Assembly (NCBI RefSeq): GCF_014652235.1
Contig: NZ_BMYK01000003.1
Span: 62,001-126,000 of the forward strand
Source: Pseudorhodoferax aquiterrae
GTDB taxonomy: Bacteria > Pseudomonadota > Gammaproteobacteria > Burkholderiales > Burkholderiaceae_C
Direction: 5' to 3'
DNA length: 64,000 bases
The notes beneath the pieces are model-generated. The model had not been told where the DNA came from. It saw only the letters and a program-made list of their open reading frames with translations, and ran no database searches. Positions 1-9,159 of the stretch are shown one piece after another; position 1 is the first letter of the stretch; every line of letters begins with the position of its first letter. The position numbers and the translations under genes were made by a program.

Positions 1-894
1 GACTCCAACAACCTGGGCTACCAGTCCTTCAGCCTGGGCGGCCGCGCCATGACCGTGCTGGCCTCGCCGGGGCACACGCCCGGCACCATGTCGGCCATCG
101 TTCCCGTGCACGACAACGGTGTGGAGCGCAAGCTGCTGATCGTCGGTGGAACGGCGATCCCGATGAACATCGCGGCATCGCGCAGCTACCTGCAGTCCGT
201 CGAGCGCATGTACCAGGCCGCCAAGGACTTCAAGGCGGAAGGCACGCTGCACCCGCACGGCATCATCGACGGCGGCAACCAGCACATGGCCGACATCAAC
301 GCCAGGGGCTCGCGCACGGCGAACCCCTACATCATCGGCAACGAGAAGCTGCTGCGCACCGTCGCCATCATGCGCGAATGCGGTGCCGCGCAGGTCGCCC
401 AGGTGGACGCCACGGCCAAGGAGCCCGTCTGGCGCGTGACCAGCCTCAGCTTCGACACCCAAAGCCCGTCGCCGGCCCGCATCGCCGCGAAGCTGCAGAG
501 CGATTGGGGCCCGGTGGCCGACCAGCAGGTGGTCTTCAGCGTCGGCAACTCCGGTGCGGCCTGCACCGCACGCACCAATGCCGAGGGCATCGCGGTCTGC
601 GGCTCGCCGCTGACCGTGCGCCCGCGCGACGAGGTGACCGCCACTTTCGCCGGAGCGGCAGGCCCGGACCACGTGGATCTGCCCAGCGTGCGCAGCGCGC
701 TCGTCAGCAGCCTGCAATGCGACATCGACAGCAACGGCGCCGTGAACCGCAACGACATCAGCGCCATCATGGCCGGCATCGGCAAACCCATCGTGGCCGG
801 GGACCCGCGCGATGCGGATGGCGACGGCAAGGTCACCGCGAGCGACGCGCGCATGTGCACGCAACGCTGTTCCAAAGAGCAATGCGCACTGTGA
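1..894 (+). CDS. Metallo-beta-lactamase-fold protein with C-terminal Ig-like and dockerin-like domains (5' truncated)
   Basis: The reading frame is open from base 1, so the N-terminus (and the HxHxDH zinc motif) lies outside the window; 297 codons are visible. Residues 20-30 carry the SPGHTPGT segment typical of class B3-like metallo-beta-lactamase-fold hydrolases, followed by a Gly-Gly segment (GGTAIP) and a later HPHGIIDGG stretch. From about residue 145 a second domain looks like a bacterial Ig-like (Big-1) fold with paired cysteines. Residues 240-297 contain two calcium-loop repeats (DIDSNGAVNRND and DADGDGKVTASD) separated by about 20 residues and end in a cysteine-rich tail, as in type I dockerin-like modules. 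The natural substrate is unknown. The next gene encodes a cohesin-like protein, which makes a surface partner plausible; that pairing is inference. Confidence 0.75.
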   Translation, partial: DSNNLGYQSFSLGGRAMTVLASPGHTPGTMSAIVPVHDNGVERKLLIVGGTAIPMNIAASRSYLQSVERMYQAAKDFKAEGTLHPHGIIDGGNQHMADINARGSRTANPYIIGNEKLLRTVAIMRECGAAQVAQVDATAKEPVWRVTSLSFDTQSPSPARIAAKLQSDWGPVADQQVVFSVGNSGAACTARTNAEGIAVCGSPLTVRPRDEVTATFAGAAGPDHVDLPSVRSALVSSLQCDIDSNGAVNRNDISAIMAGIGKPIVAGDPRDADGDGKVTASDARMCTQRCSKEQCAL

Positions 895-929
895 TGCGCT
901 GCGCCCAACCCCATTCTTTCAGGACCACC

Positions 930-1550
930 ATGCACTTCCTCACCCGCACCCGCACGCTGAAGGCAGCCCTTGCCGCCACCCTGCTCGGCCTGGCTTCGCT
1001 CGCGCAGGCGGCCGTCGTCCTGCAGGCGACACCAGCCCACGCCGGCACCGCCGCCGGAACGACCTCCGTGGCCATCACCGCCACCAACCTCGCACCCAAC
1101 ACTGCCGTGGGTGCCTACGAGATCGAGCTGTTCTACGACGCAGCGCTCTGGACCCCCACCACCGTGCAATTCAGCCAGTACCTGGGCGACGTCGCGAGCT
1201 TCGAGGCGCTGACCGAAGTGGACCTCACGGTGGCAGGGCTGATCAGGCTGATGGCGATCTCGCTGCTCGGACCGTTCGACCCCCTGCCCTTGACGGCCAT
1301 CCAGCCGGCCGCAGGGACCGCCTTTTCCCTGGTGGACATCTCGTTCACTGCCGTCGGCACCGGGACCGGCAGCTTCCGGCTGGGCGAAACCCTGGTGACG
1401 GACGAGTTCGGCGACGCCGTGAACGTGGTGTCCGAACCGTCCACCATCGCCAGCCTGTCGTTGGGCATGCTGGCGCTGCTGGCCGCGCGCGGACGCCGGG
1501 CCGGCCGTTGCGCCCGGGTGTCCGGCGGCACGTCGAGCGCCGTGGGCTGA
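930..1550 (+). CDS. Cohesin-domain-like PEP-CTERM protein
   Basis: A 206-residue exported protein. Residues 1-27 form a signal peptide (basic start, hydrophobic core, cleavage after AQA). The middle resembles a cohesin beta-sandwich: an early AGTAAGTTSVAI strand, then AYEIELFYDAALWTP (the cohesin YDpxxL landmark), and later FSLVDISFTAVGTGTGSF and DEFGDAV. The C-terminus has a short SEPST motif, a hydrophobic span (SLGMLALLAA) and an Arg-rich tail, the tripartite signal cut by exosortase/EpsH-type enzymes; SEP replaces the usual PEP. The start ATG at 930 is 35 bp after the dockerin-bearing gene and the stop overlaps the next ATG (TGATG), so the three genes look like one transcript. Cohesin assignment is by pattern, not by profile search. 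Confidence 0.7.
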   Translation: MHFLTRTRTLKAALAATLLGLASLAQAAVVLQATPAHAGTAAGTTSVAITATNLAPNTAVGAYEIELFYDAALWTPTTVQFSQYLGDVASFEALTEVDLTVAGLIRLMAISLLGPFDPLPLTAIQPAAGTAFSLVDISFTAVGTGTGSFRLGETLVTDEFGDAVNVVSEPSTIASLSLGMLALLAARGRRAGRCARVSGGTSSAVG

Positions 1551-2623
1551 TGCTCCGGGGCGCCGGAACCAGCGCGCTGGCACAGATGCGCACGCTCGCT
1601 GCCGGTCTGCTCGCGCTGCTGGCCGCGGCAGCCGCTCCGGCCGCCGAGCCGGCGGCACCAGACGCTTGCGCGCACGGCGGTTCGGCGCTGCCGGCCCTGC
1701 CGCGCGGCAGCATGCGCGTGTGGACCGCCCAAGGCAGCGCCACGCTGGTGGTCGCGCCCGTTGGCGGCAGCCAGCCGGCGCACGCCGCCGCCGCCACGGC
1801 AGACCGTCCGCAGATGCTGCTGCAGCTGGAATCCGGGGCAGCACCTTTGCGGGCAAGCCGTCAACCCTTGTTCTCGAGCCTGGTGACACCGGGCCTGCCG
1901 GGCGTCGTGCCGCACATGGCCCGCGTCGGTTCCACGGAAATGGTGGCCTTCGTCCACGAAGACGGCGATCCGGTCCTGCTCGCCGTGCTCGTGACGGAGA
2001 GGGACGCGGTTGGTGGCGCATCGACCCGCTTGCACCTCGGCTTGGGCGGTGGGGACGAGACTGCGGCACCGATGGCGGTGGCGGCCCTGGAACACCTGTA
2101 CGCCTACGTCTCGCGCCTGCCGCCCGAGCAGGCCTTCCGGTTCGCCACCGACGCCCAGGCGCTTGCGCAAGGCGATGCCCTGGCGCGCCTGGCGCAGCAG
2201 CGGCAATGCGCGGTGCGCCAGCTGTCGGCGCGCGCTGCGCCGGCAGCGATCCGGCCCTGGCGCACGGTGAGGCTGCAGCCCAAAGTGCTGGACCTGGGGC
2301 CGGACGGTGACGGCCACACGGTGGCGGTGAGCGTCCAGGATGGGGCGCACGCCGTGGGCCGAAGCACGGTCACGTTCACGCGCGATCCGCACCTGGTCTG
2401 CTTCGCACAGGTCGACGCCCAGGGGATGGCCAGTTGCCGCCTGAGCGACGCCCATTTCCACGCGCACCGGCACGACAACGAGGGCGAGGAGACGGTCGCG
2501 ACCTTCAGTGGCGCAGTGGACGACGAAGCGACGTATCTCCCAACGACGGCGCGGTGGGCGAACCCGCGTCGGGCCTTCACCCAGCCCATCCCGTCCGGCC
2601 TGTCGATGCAGCCGTTGCACTAG
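1550..2623 (+). CDS. Exported protein of unknown function with C-terminal Ig-like module
   Basis: A 357-residue protein whose ATG overlaps the stop of the PEP-CTERM gene by one base. A signal peptide is visible (hydrophobic [18 protein letters not shown] around residues 14-31). The centre (residues 40-240) has no motif I recognise. The last 110 residues carry a beta-rich segment with two cysteines (HLVCFAQVDAQGMASC) and then TVATFSGAVDDEATYLP, matching in layout the Ig-like segment of the upstream dockerin protein (cysteines, DEVTATFAGA, then a short proline-containing strand). It has no PEP-CTERM or dockerin of its own. It may be a further secreted member of the same assembly; function unknown. 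Confidence 0.6.
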   Translation: MLRGAGTSALAQMRTLAAGLLALLAAAAAPAAEPAAPDACAHGGSALPALPRGSMRVWTAQGSATLVVAPVGGSQPAHAAAATADRPQMLLQLESGAAPLRASRQPLFSSLVTPGLPGVVPHMARVGSTEMVAFVHEDGDPVLLAVLVTERDAVGGASTRLHLGLGGGDETAAPMAVAALEHLYAYVSRLPPEQAFRFATDAQALAQGDALARLAQQRQCAVRQLSARAAPAAIRPWRTVRLQPKVLDLGPDGDGHTVAVSVQDGAHAVGRSTVTFTRDPHLVCFAQVDAQGMASCRLSDAHFHAHRHDNEGEETVATFSGAVDDEATYLPTTARWANPRRAFTQPIPSGLSMQPLH

Positions 2624-2654
2624 GGTGGGAGTCGGCGCGCGTGCCGAAGGACGG

Positions 2655-2732
<78 letters not shown>

Positions 2733-2738
2733 GCACGG

Positions 2739-2755
2739 CACCGGCGTGGCCGGTG
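2739..2755 (-). other. GC-rich hairpin between hrcA and tRNA-Met
   Basis: A perfect 7-bp stem (CACCGGC/GCCGGTG) with a 3-nt loop lies just upstream of the tRNA 5' end on the transcribed strand. There is no T-run after it, so it is not a standard terminator; it may help processing of the tRNA precursor. Confidence 0.35.
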
Positions 2756-2768
2756 GCGGGCGGCGCCG

Positions 2769-2774
2769 ATTGTA
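2769..2774 (-). promoter_or_regulatory. Candidate -10 element (TACAAT) for tRNA-Met
   Basis: TACAAT reads on the minus strand 36 nt before the mature tRNA 5' end, placing a start site near 2762. The -35 position has no good match, so the tRNA may also be read from hrcA transcripts. The same CCCTACAATC context recurs in front of uvrA. Confidence 0.4.
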
Positions 2775-2780
2775 GGGGGG

Positions 2781-3782
2781 TCAGCGCGGCCGGCTCAGCG
2801 CGTTGCTGACCAGCTTGGAGGTGATGTCCACGATCTGGATCATGCGGTCGTAGGGCATGCGCGTGGGGCCGATCACGCCCAGCGTGCCGACCACCTGGCC
2901 ATCGACCTCGTAGGGGGCGCTGACGACCGACAGCTCCTCGAACGGCACGACCTGGCTCTCACCGCCGATATAGATGCGCACGCCCTCGGCGCGGCTGGAG
3001 ACGTCGAGCAGGCGCAAGAGCTGCGTCTTCTGCTCGAACAGCTCGAAGGCGCGGCGCAGGTGGCGCATGTCGCTGGAGAAATCGCTGACGGCCAACAGGT
3101 TGCGCTCACCCGAGATCACGACCTCGTCTGCGGCGCCGGCCGGGTCGGTGCTCAGGTTGACGGCGGTCTGCATCAGCGTGGCGATCTCGCTGCGCAGCGT
3201 CTCGACCTCGCTGGCCAATTTGTCGCGCACCTGCTCGAAGGCCATGCCCACGTAATTGGCGTTCAGGTAATTGGCGGCCTCGACCAGTTGCGACTGGGTG
3301 TAGTCGACTTCGGTGAACAGCACGCGGTTCTGCACATCACCGTCGGGCGAGACGATGATGACCAGCACCCGGCGCTCGGACAGGCGCAGGAACTCGATGT
3401 GGTGGAACACCGAGGCCCGCCGCGGCGCCAGCACCACGCCCACGAACTGCGACAGGCTGGACAAGAGGTTCGCCGCGTTGGCGATCACCTTCTGCGGCTG
3501 CTCGGGCGCCAGGCGTGGGGCCTGCAGCTGGTCGCGCTGGGCCGTCAGCATGGTGTCGACGAACAAGCGGTAGCCGCGGGCCGTGGGAATGCGCCCGGCC
3601 GACGTGTGGGGACTGGCGATCAGGCCCAGTTCCTCCAGGTCGGACATCACGTTGCGGATGGTGGCCGGCGACAGTTCCAGGCCAGAGGCCTTGGACAATG
3701 TCCGCGAGCCGACGGGCTGGCCATCGGCGATGTAGCGCTCGACCAGCGCTTTCATCAACAACTTGGCTCTGTCATCCAGCAT
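2781..3782 (-). CDS. hrcA: Heat-inducible transcription repressor HrcA
   Basis: 333 residues, the usual HrcA length. The start [18 protein letters not shown] and an N-terminal winged helix containing GSRTLSK and [18 protein letters not shown] are diagnostic, followed by [16 protein letters not shown]. The C-terminal dimerisation domain includes [15 protein letters not shown]. HrcA binds CIRCE operators of groES/dnaK-type operons and releases them when GroEL is occupied. The ATG at 3782 is preferred over a GTG two codons upstream because it fits the family start. No CIRCE inverted repeat is present in its own upstream region, so autoregulation through CIRCE is not visible here. It is divergent from nadK, with 28 bp between the start codons. 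Confidence 0.97.
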   Translation of the reverse strand: MLDDRAKLLMKALVERYIADGQPVGSRTLSKASGLELSPATIRNVMSDLEELGLIASPHTSAGRIPTARGYRLFVDTMLTAQRDQLQAPRLAPEQPQKVIANAANLLSSLSQFVGVVLAPRRASVFHHIEFLRLSERRVLVIIVSPDGDVQNRVLFTEVDYTQSQLVEAANYLNANYVGMAFEQVRDKLASEVETLRSEIATLMQTAVNLSTDPAGAADEVVISGERNLLAVSDFSSDMRHLRRAFELFEQKTQLLRLLDVSSRAEGVRIYIGGESQVVPFEELSVVSAPYEVDGQVVGTLGVIGPTRMPYDRMIQIVDITSKLVSNALSRPR

Positions 3783-3788
3783 TGGCAC

Positions 3789-3804
3789 ATTTTAGTGATG
3801 TAAT
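3789..3804. promoter_or_regulatory. Face-to-face -10 elements for hrcA and nadK
   Basis: On the minus strand TAAAAT (3794-3789) is followed by six bases and the hrcA ATG. On the plus strand TGTAAT (3799-3804) is followed by six bases and the nadK ATG. In both cases the normal start-site spacing places +1 on the A of the ATG, predicting leaderless mRNAs. The -35 regions would fall inside the opposite gene and are poor matches. Confidence 0.5.
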
Positions 3805-3810
3805 TTGCCG

Positions 3811-4704
3811 ATGAAATCCACGTTCCGCCGGGTCGCGCTGTTCGGCAAGTACCAGCCTTCGGCCTTCGGCGGTTCTTCCTCGACACCGTCGCCGGCCATG
3901 CGCGAGATCGCGCAGTTCCTGGTGAGCCAGGGTTGCGATCTGGTGCTGGACCGGCAGACCCAGGCCAACACCGGCCTGCACGAGTACGAAGCCCAGGATG
4001 TGGAGGCCATCGGCGAGCATTGCGACCTGGCCCTGGTGGTCGGGGGCGACGGCACCATGCTGGGCATCGGCCGGCAGCTGGCGCCCTATGGCGTGCCGCT
4101 GATCGGCATCAACCAGGGCCGCCTCGGTTTCATCACCGACATTCCGCTCGAGGGCTACCAGACCACGCTGGCGCCCATGCTGGCTGGCGCCTACGAGGAA
4201 GACCACCGCAGCCTCATGCATGCCCGCGTGATGCGCGCCGGCCAGTGCGTGTTCGACGCGCGCGCCATGAACGACGTGGTGGTCAACCGCGGGCCGACCT
4301 CGGGCATGGTGGAACTGCGCATCGAGATCGACGGGCATTTCGTGTCCAACCAGCGCTGCGACGGGCTCATCGTCGCCACGCCCACGGGCTCCACGGCCTA
4401 TGCGCTGTCGGCCGGCGGGCCGCTCATGCACCCCTCGATCCCGGGCTGGGTGCTGGTGCCGATCGCGCCGCACTCGCTGTCCAACCGGCCGCTGGTGCTG
4501 GCCGACCCGGCGGAAGTGGCCATCGAACTGGTGTCCGAACGCGACGCCAGCGCCAATTTCGACATGCAATCGCTGGCCTCCCTGCAGCAGGGCGACCGCA
4601 TCACGGTGCGGCGCTCGCAGCACTGCGTGCGCTTCCTGCACCCCAAGGGCTGGCACTATTTCGACACCTTGCGGGCCAAACTGCACTGGAACGGAGGCGG
4701 CTGA
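3811..4704 (+). CDS. nadK: NAD kinase
   Basis: 297-residue cytosolic ATP-NAD kinase that makes NADP. The family signatures are all present: GGDGTMLG (NAD/ATP-binding GGDG), [19 protein letters not shown] and [14 protein letters not shown]. The start at 3811 ([14 protein letters not shown]) fits the family; an in-frame TTG two codons earlier is less likely. No Shine-Dalgarno sequence precedes the ATG, consistent with the leaderless promoter proposed just upstream. It is followed two bases later by recN, as commonly seen in Burkholderiales. Confidence 0.97.
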   Translation: MKSTFRRVALFGKYQPSAFGGSSSTPSPAMREIAQFLVSQGCDLVLDRQTQANTGLHEYEAQDVEAIGEHCDLALVVGGDGTMLGIGRQLAPYGVPLIGINQGRLGFITDIPLEGYQTTLAPMLAGAYEEDHRSLMHARVMRAGQCVFDARAMNDVVVNRGPTSGMVELRIEIDGHFVSNQRCDGLIVATPTGSTAYALSAGGPLMHPSIPGWVLVPIAPHSLSNRPLVLADPAEVAIELVSERDASANFDMQSLASLQQGDRITVRRSQHCVRFLHPKGWHYFDTLRAKLHWNGGG

Positions 4705-4706
4705 AG

Positions 4707-6353
4707 ATGCTCAGGCGCATGCAACTGCGCGATTTCGTGATCGTGCGCGAACTGGAACTCGACCTGTCGGGCGGCTTCACGGTCCTGACGGGCGAGACCG
4801 GCGCGGGCAAGTCCATCCTGATCGATGCGCTGCAGCTGGCCCTGGGCAGCCGTGCCGACGCGGGCGTGGTGCGCGAAGGCGCCTCGCGCAGCGAGGTCAG
4901 CGCCGAATTCGACATCACGCCGGCCGTGCAGGACTGGCTGCAACAAGCCGGCTTCGACGCGGCGGACCAGTTGCTGTTGCGCCGCATGGTCGACGGCCAG
5001 GGCAAGAGCCGCGCCTGGATCAACGGCAGCGCGGCGACGGCCACGCAGCTGCGCGAACTCGGCGAGCTGCTGCTGGACATCCACGGCCAGCATGCCTGGC
5101 AGAGCCTGACCCGGCCCGCCAGTGTGCGCGGCCTGCTGGACGGCTATGCCGCCCTGGACCTGGCGCCGCTGGAACGCCTGTGGACCGGCTGGCGCACGGC
5201 CGCGCGCGGCCTCGCCGATGCACGCCAGGCCCAGGATTCGCTGCAGCGCGAGCGCGAGCGCCTGGCCTGGCAGATCGCCGAGGTCGACAAGCTCGCGCCT
5301 GAAGAGGACGAATGGGAGCAGCTCAATGCCGACCACGGCCGCCTGTCCCACGCCCAGGCCTTGATCGACGCCTTGCAGACCGCCATTGCCGCGCTGGACG
5401 ACGACGACCAGGGCGCCCTGCGCAGCCTGACGCGCGCGCACGCCGCGCTGGCCGAACAGCAGCACGTGGCGCCCGAATACGCCGAAATGGCCGAGGTGCT
5501 GGCCGCCAGCCTGGCCCAGGCCGAGGACGCGCTGCATTCGCTGCACGCCAGCCAGCGTCGCACCGAACTGGACCCCGACCGTCTGGCGGTGCTGGACGAG
5601 CGCATGGCCCTGTGGATGGGCCTGGCACGCCGCTACAAGCGCCAGCCCGCCGAACTGCCGGCGCTGTGGACCGGCTGGAAGGAGGAGCTTGCCCGGCTGG
5701 ACGCCGCGGCCGACCTGGCCGCGCTGGAGCGCGGCGAGCGCCAGGCCTTCGCGGCCTTCGAGGCCGAGGCCAAGCGCATCGCCAAGGCCCGGGCCCAGGC
5801 CGCGCCCAAGCTGGCCAAGGCCATCACGGCCGCGATGCAGAGCCTGGGCATGCAGGGCGGCCGCTTCGCCGTGGCGCTGGAGCCGCTGGCCGAGCCGGCG
5901 GCCTATGGCCTGGACGAGGTGCAGTTCCTGGTGGCCGGCCATGCGGGCAGCACGCCGCGGCCGGTGGGCAAGGTGGCCTCGGGCGGCGAGCTCTCGCGCA
6001 TCGCGCTGGCCATCGCCGTGACCACCAGTGCACTGGGCGGTGCGCCCACGCTGATCTTCGACGAGGTCGATTCGGGCGTGGGCGGTGCCGTGGCCGAGAC
6101 CGTGGGCCGGCTCATGAAGCAGCTGGGCACGGATCGCCAGGTGCTGGCCGTGACGCATCTGCCCCAGGTGGCGGCCTGCGCCGACCACCACCTGGTCGTG
6201 GCCAAGCAGCGCGAAGGCGCGGCCACCGTCAGCCATGTGGGCGAGGTGCAGGGCGAGCAGCGTGTGGCCGAGGTCGCGCGCATGCTGGGCGGCGAGCGGC
6301 TTTCGGGCACCACGCTCGCGCACGCCCGCGAGATGCTGGGGGTGGCGCCATGA
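4707..6353 (+). CDS. recN: DNA repair protein RecN
   Basis: 548-residue SMC-like ATPase acting in double-strand break repair. It starts [13 protein letters not shown], has Walker [10 protein letters not shown] near residue 35, the QHAWQSL segment, a central coiled-coil region rich in Ala/Glu/Arg (about 150-390), the signature [12 protein letters not shown] and Walker [15 protein letters not shown]. It follows nadK by two bases and its stop overlaps the rapZ start (ATGA). No LexA box was found near it, as expected for an internal operon position. Confidence 0.96.
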   Translation: MLRRMQLRDFVIVRELELDLSGGFTVLTGETGAGKSILIDALQLALGSRADAGVVREGASRSEVSAEFDITPAVQDWLQQAGFDAADQLLLRRMVDGQGKSRAWINGSAATATQLRELGELLLDIHGQHAWQSLTRPASVRGLLDGYAALDLAPLERLWTGWRTAARGLADARQAQDSLQRERERLAWQIAEVDKLAPEEDEWEQLNADHGRLSHAQALIDALQTAIAALDDDDQGALRSLTRAHAALAEQQHVAPEYAEMAEVLAASLAQAEDALHSLHASQRRTELDPDRLAVLDERMALWMGLARRYKRQPAELPALWTGWKEELARLDAAADLAALERGERQAFAAFEAEAKRIAKARAQAAPKLAKAITAAMQSLGMQGGRFAVALEPLAEPAAYGLDEVQFLVAGHAGSTPRPVGKVASGGELSRIALAIAVTTSALGGAPTLIFDEVDSGVGGAVAETVGRLMKQLGTDRQVLAVTHLPQVAACADHHLVVAKQREGAATVSHVGEVQGEQRVAEVARMLGGERLSGTTLAHAREMLGVAP

Positions 6354-7282
6354 GCACGGAGGCCACCAACCTGGACATCGTGCTCATCACCGGCATGTCC
6401 GGCTCGGGCAAGTCGGTGGCGCTGCACGCGCTGGAGGATGCGGGCTACTACTGCGTCGACAACCTGCCGCCCGAGCTGCTGCTGAACCTGGCCGAGCTCG
6501 AGCAAAAGCACGGCAGCCGCCGCGTGGCCATCGCGATGGATGTGCGCAGCGCCACTTCACTGCCGCTGGTGCCCGCGCAACTGTCAGCGCTGCGCAGCCG
6601 GGGCGTGACGGTCAAATCGCTGTTCCTGGATGCGGGCACCGACACGCTGGTGCGGCGCTATTCGGAAACGCGGCGTCGCCACCCGCTGTCGCGCCGCGAC
6701 CTGCTGGACCAGCAGAACGCACTCTACGAGGCCATCGAGCTCGAGCGCGAATTGCTGGCCGACCTGCGCGAGCAAGCCCATGTGATCGACACGAGCATCA
6801 TCCGCGCCTCGCAGCTGCAGGGCTACGTCAAGTCGCTGATCGCCGCGCCCAACAGCCAGCTGACGCTGGTGTTCGAGTCCTTCGCCTTCAAGCGCGGCAT
6901 TCCGCTGGATGCTGACTATGTGTTCGATGTGCGCATGCTGCCCAACCCGCACTACGACCCGGACCTGCGGCCGTTGACGGGCATGGACGCACCGGTCGCC
7001 GATTTCCTGCGCCAGAGCGCGGAAGTCGGCGTGATGTACACGCACATCGAGAGCTTTCTCACGCACTGGATGGAGCCGCTCGCACGCGACCACCGCAGTT
7101 ATGTGACGGTGGGCATCGGCTGCACCGGCGGCCAGCACCGCTCGGTCTACCTGGTCGAGCAGCTGGCCAAGAGCTTCAGCCGCCATTGGGTCACGCTCAA
7201 GCGCCACCGTGAGCTGGACGCCCACGCCAGCAGCGTCATGGGGCCGGCGCCAGACCCGAAATGGGGTTCAACAGTTTTTTGA
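6350..7282 (+). CDS. rapZ: RNase adapter / nucleotide-binding protein RapZ
   Basis: 310 residues. The N-terminal P-loop GMSGSGKS (about residues 15-22), DNLPPELL and a C-terminal segment with [29 protein letters not shown] and [14 protein letters not shown] define the RapZ/YvcJ family. In enterobacteria RapZ senses glucosamine-6-phosphate and guides RNase E to the small RNA GlmZ; in betaproteobacteria its target is not established. Translationally coupled to recN. Its last 47 bp overlap the 3' end of the convergent mutY gene. Confidence 0.95.
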   Translation: MSTEATNLDIVLITGMSGSGKSVALHALEDAGYYCVDNLPPELLLNLAELEQKHGSRRVAIAMDVRSATSLPLVPAQLSALRSRGVTVKSLFLDAGTDTLVRRYSETRRRHPLSRRDLLDQQNALYEAIELERELLADLREQAHVIDTSIIRASQLQGYVKSLIAAPNSQLTLVFESFAFKRGIPLDADYVFDVRMLPNPHYDPDLRPLTGMDAPVADFLRQSAEVGVMYTHIESFLTHWMEPLARDHRSYVTVGIGCTGGQHRSVYLVEQLAKSFSRHWVTLKRHRELDAHASSVMGPAPDPKWGSTVF

Positions 7283-8309
7283 CCGGGGCCGGCAGGCCGA
7301 TGCCGGCCAGCTCCCCGGGCAGCAGCCACTGACCTTCGCGCGGCAGGTCGCGCGGTGCCAGTTGCACATACACGGGGTGCAGCAAGAGGTCCTTGTGCGT
7401 CAGCACATGGGTGAAGGGCGACAGCGGCTGGGCCTGTGCGCGCACGCCGGCCGGCAGGGCGGCCAGCAGCGCATCCTCTTCCTCGAACACGGGCAGGCAG
7501 TGCAGGCCAGACCAGATGCCCGTGGACGGGCGCCGCGCGATGAAGATGCGGCCCTCGCCATCCTCGGCCCACAGCAGCCACCAGTCGGCGCGGCCACGCT
7601 TGAGCTTGCGCGTCTTGACCGGGTAGTCCTCGCTGCGGCCTTCGCGGCTGGCGACGCAGCGCGACTGCAGCGGGCACAGCAGACAGGAGGGGTTGCGCGC
7701 CGTGCAGACCGTGGCGCCCAGGTCCATGAGGCCCTGGGTGTAGCGCGGCATGGCCTGGTCCAGGTCCGCCTGCGGCAGCAGCTCGGTCGCCAGCGCCCAG
7801 AGCGCGCGCTCGTGGCGGGCCTCGGCCAGGTCTTCGCCGAAGCCCAGCAGCCGCGTGAGCACGCGCTTGACGTTGCCGTCCAGGATGGCCACGCGCTCGG
7901 CGAAGCAGAAGGACGCGACCGCAGACGCCGTGGAACGGCCGATGCCGGGCAGCGTCTGCAGCGCTTCAGCCGTGCGTGGGAACTGCCCGCCGTGCAACGC
8001 TACCACCTGGCGCGCGCAGGCGTGCAGGTTGCGCGCGCGGCTGTAGTAGCCCAGGCCCGCCCAGTGCGCGAAGACATCGTCCTCGCTCGCCGCAGCCAGG
8101 GCCTGCACGTCGGGAAAGCGCTGCAGAAACCGCGCGTAGTAGCCGATCACCGCCGCCACCTGGGTCTGCTGCAGCATGATTTCGGACAGCCAGACCCGGT
8201 AGGGGTCGCGCGTGTTCTGCCAGGGCAGCGCATGGCGGCCATGTGTGGCCTGCCACTGCACGACCTGGTGCGCGGCCCAGCCGGGCTCGCGGGGGTCGGT
8301 GGCGCTCAT
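7236..8309 (-). CDS. mutY: Adenine DNA glycosylase MutY
   Basis: 357 residues. Removes adenine mispaired with 8-oxoguanine. Visible features are the catalytic Glu43 in SEIMLQQTQ, the helix-hairpin-helix [12 protein letters not shown] (about 120-131), catalytic Asp144 in [10 protein letters not shown], the iron-sulfur ligand pattern Cys-x6-Cys-x2-Cys-x5-Cys ([17 protein letters not shown]), and a C-terminal NUDIX-like region for 8-oxoG recognition. The start at 8309 (MSATD) overlaps the mutM stop by four bases (ATGA) and is preferred to one four codons upstream. MutM and MutY form the two arms of the GO repair system, so their coupling makes sense. The gene overlaps rapZ by 47 bp tail to tail. 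Confidence 0.95.
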   Translation of the reverse strand: MSATDPREPGWAAHQVVQWQATHGRHALPWQNTRDPYRVWLSEIMLQQTQVAAVIGYYARFLQRFPDVQALAAASEDDVFAHWAGLGYYSRARNLHACARQVVALHGGQFPRTAEALQTLPGIGRSTASAVASFCFAERVAILDGNVKRVLTRLLGFGEDLAEARHERALWALATELLPQADLDQAMPRYTQGLMDLGATVCTARNPSCLLCPLQSRCVASREGRSEDYPVKTRKLKRGRADWWLLWAEDGEGRIFIARRPSTGIWSGLHCLPVFEEEDALLAALPAGVRAQAQPLSPFTHVLTHKDLLLHPVYVQLAPRDLPREGQWLLPGELAGIGLPAPVKKLLNPISGLAPAP

Positions 8310-9121
8310 GCCTTCTGGCACTGCGGGCAGAAGAAGGTGGAGCGCTGGCCCTGGCGCAGTGCGCGGATCGGCGTTCCGCAGACGCGGCAGGGCAGGCCTT
8401 CGCGGTCGTAGACCATGGTTTCCAGTTGGAAGTGTCCTTGTTCGCCGTAGGCGTTGGAGAAGTCGCGCAGGCTGCTGCCGCCGCGCTGCACGGCGCGTGC
8501 CAGCACCTCGCGCACGGCCGCGTGCAGCTCGCGCGCCCGCGCCGGCCCGATGCGCCGCGCGCGCGTGGTCGGCCGGATGCCGGCCAGGAACAGGGCTTCC
8601 GACGCATAGATGTTGCCCACGCCGACGACGAGCTCGCCGGCCAGCAGCACCTGCTTGATCGGCGCCGCGCGCAGGCGCAGGCCGGCGTGGAAGACGGCGG
8701 CGTCGAAGCCCTCGTCCAATGGCTCCACACCCAGGCGGCCCAACAGCTTGACGGCCTCGGGCGCCTCCTGGCTTTCGGCGTGCACGACGGCGCCGAAGCG
8801 GCGTGGATCGTGCAGCCGCAACAGGCCCAGCGAGGTTTCCAGGTCGAAGTGGTCGTGCGGTCCGGCCGGCTGCATCTGCAGGTCGAAGCGCAGGCTGCCC
8901 GACATGCCCAGGTGCAGCAGCAGCAGGCCGCGGTCCAGGTCCAGCAGCAGGTACTTGCCGCGCCGGCGCACGGCCTGCACACGGCGGCCGATCAGCGTCT
9001 CCGGCGCCACACCGAGGCCCCAGCGCAGCGGCTTGCCCAGGCGCACGCCGGTCACGGTCGCACCGGCGATGCGCTCGGCAAAACTGCGGCGCGTGACTTC
9101 AACTTCTGGCAGTTCCGGCAT
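8306..9121 (-). CDS. mutM: Formamidopyrimidine-DNA glycosylase MutM
   Basis: 271 residues. Removes 8-oxoguanine and FaPy lesions and nicks the abasic site. The mature N-terminus PELPEVE with the catalytic proline directly follows the initiator Met at 9121. The internal [10 protein letters not shown] segment and the C-terminal zinc finger (CRVCG ... FFCPQCQKA) are intact. Upstream in-frame codons exist but the PELPEVE start is mechanistically required. It is the first gene of a mutM-mutY pair. Confidence 0.97.
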   Translation of the reverse strand: MPELPEVEVTRRSFAERIAGATVTGVRLGKPLRWGLGVAPETLIGRRVQAVRRRGKYLLLDLDRGLLLLHLGMSGSLRFDLQMQPAGPHDHFDLETSLGLLRLHDPRRFGAVVHAESQEAPEAVKLLGRLGVEPLDEGFDAAVFHAGLRLRAAPIKQVLLAGELVVGVGNIYASEALFLAGIRPTTRARRIGPARARELHAAVREVLARAVQRGGSSLRDFSNAYGEQGHFQLETMVYDREGLPCRVCGTPIRALRQGQRSTFFCPQCQKA

Positions 9122-9145
9122 GGTCCATGGGGCTTGGCGGGCTGC

Positions 9146-9153
9146 ATTATGAT
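9146..9153. promoter_or_regulatory. Overlapping divergent -10 elements for mutM and the TPR-lolB-ispE operon
   Basis: The sequence CATTATGAT contains TATGAT on the plus strand (9148-9153), six bases before the ATG at 9160, and CATAAT on the minus strand (9151-9146), giving mutM a leader of about 18 nt. The plus-strand geometry puts +1 on the A of the ATG, again a leaderless arrangement. Confidence 0.45.
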
Positions 9154-9159
9154 GGCCCG

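Noticed and set aside
3783-3810. CIRCE operator upstream of hrcA
   Set aside because: The intergenic region is only 28 bp and has no TTAGCACTC-N9-GAGTGCTAA inverted repeat.
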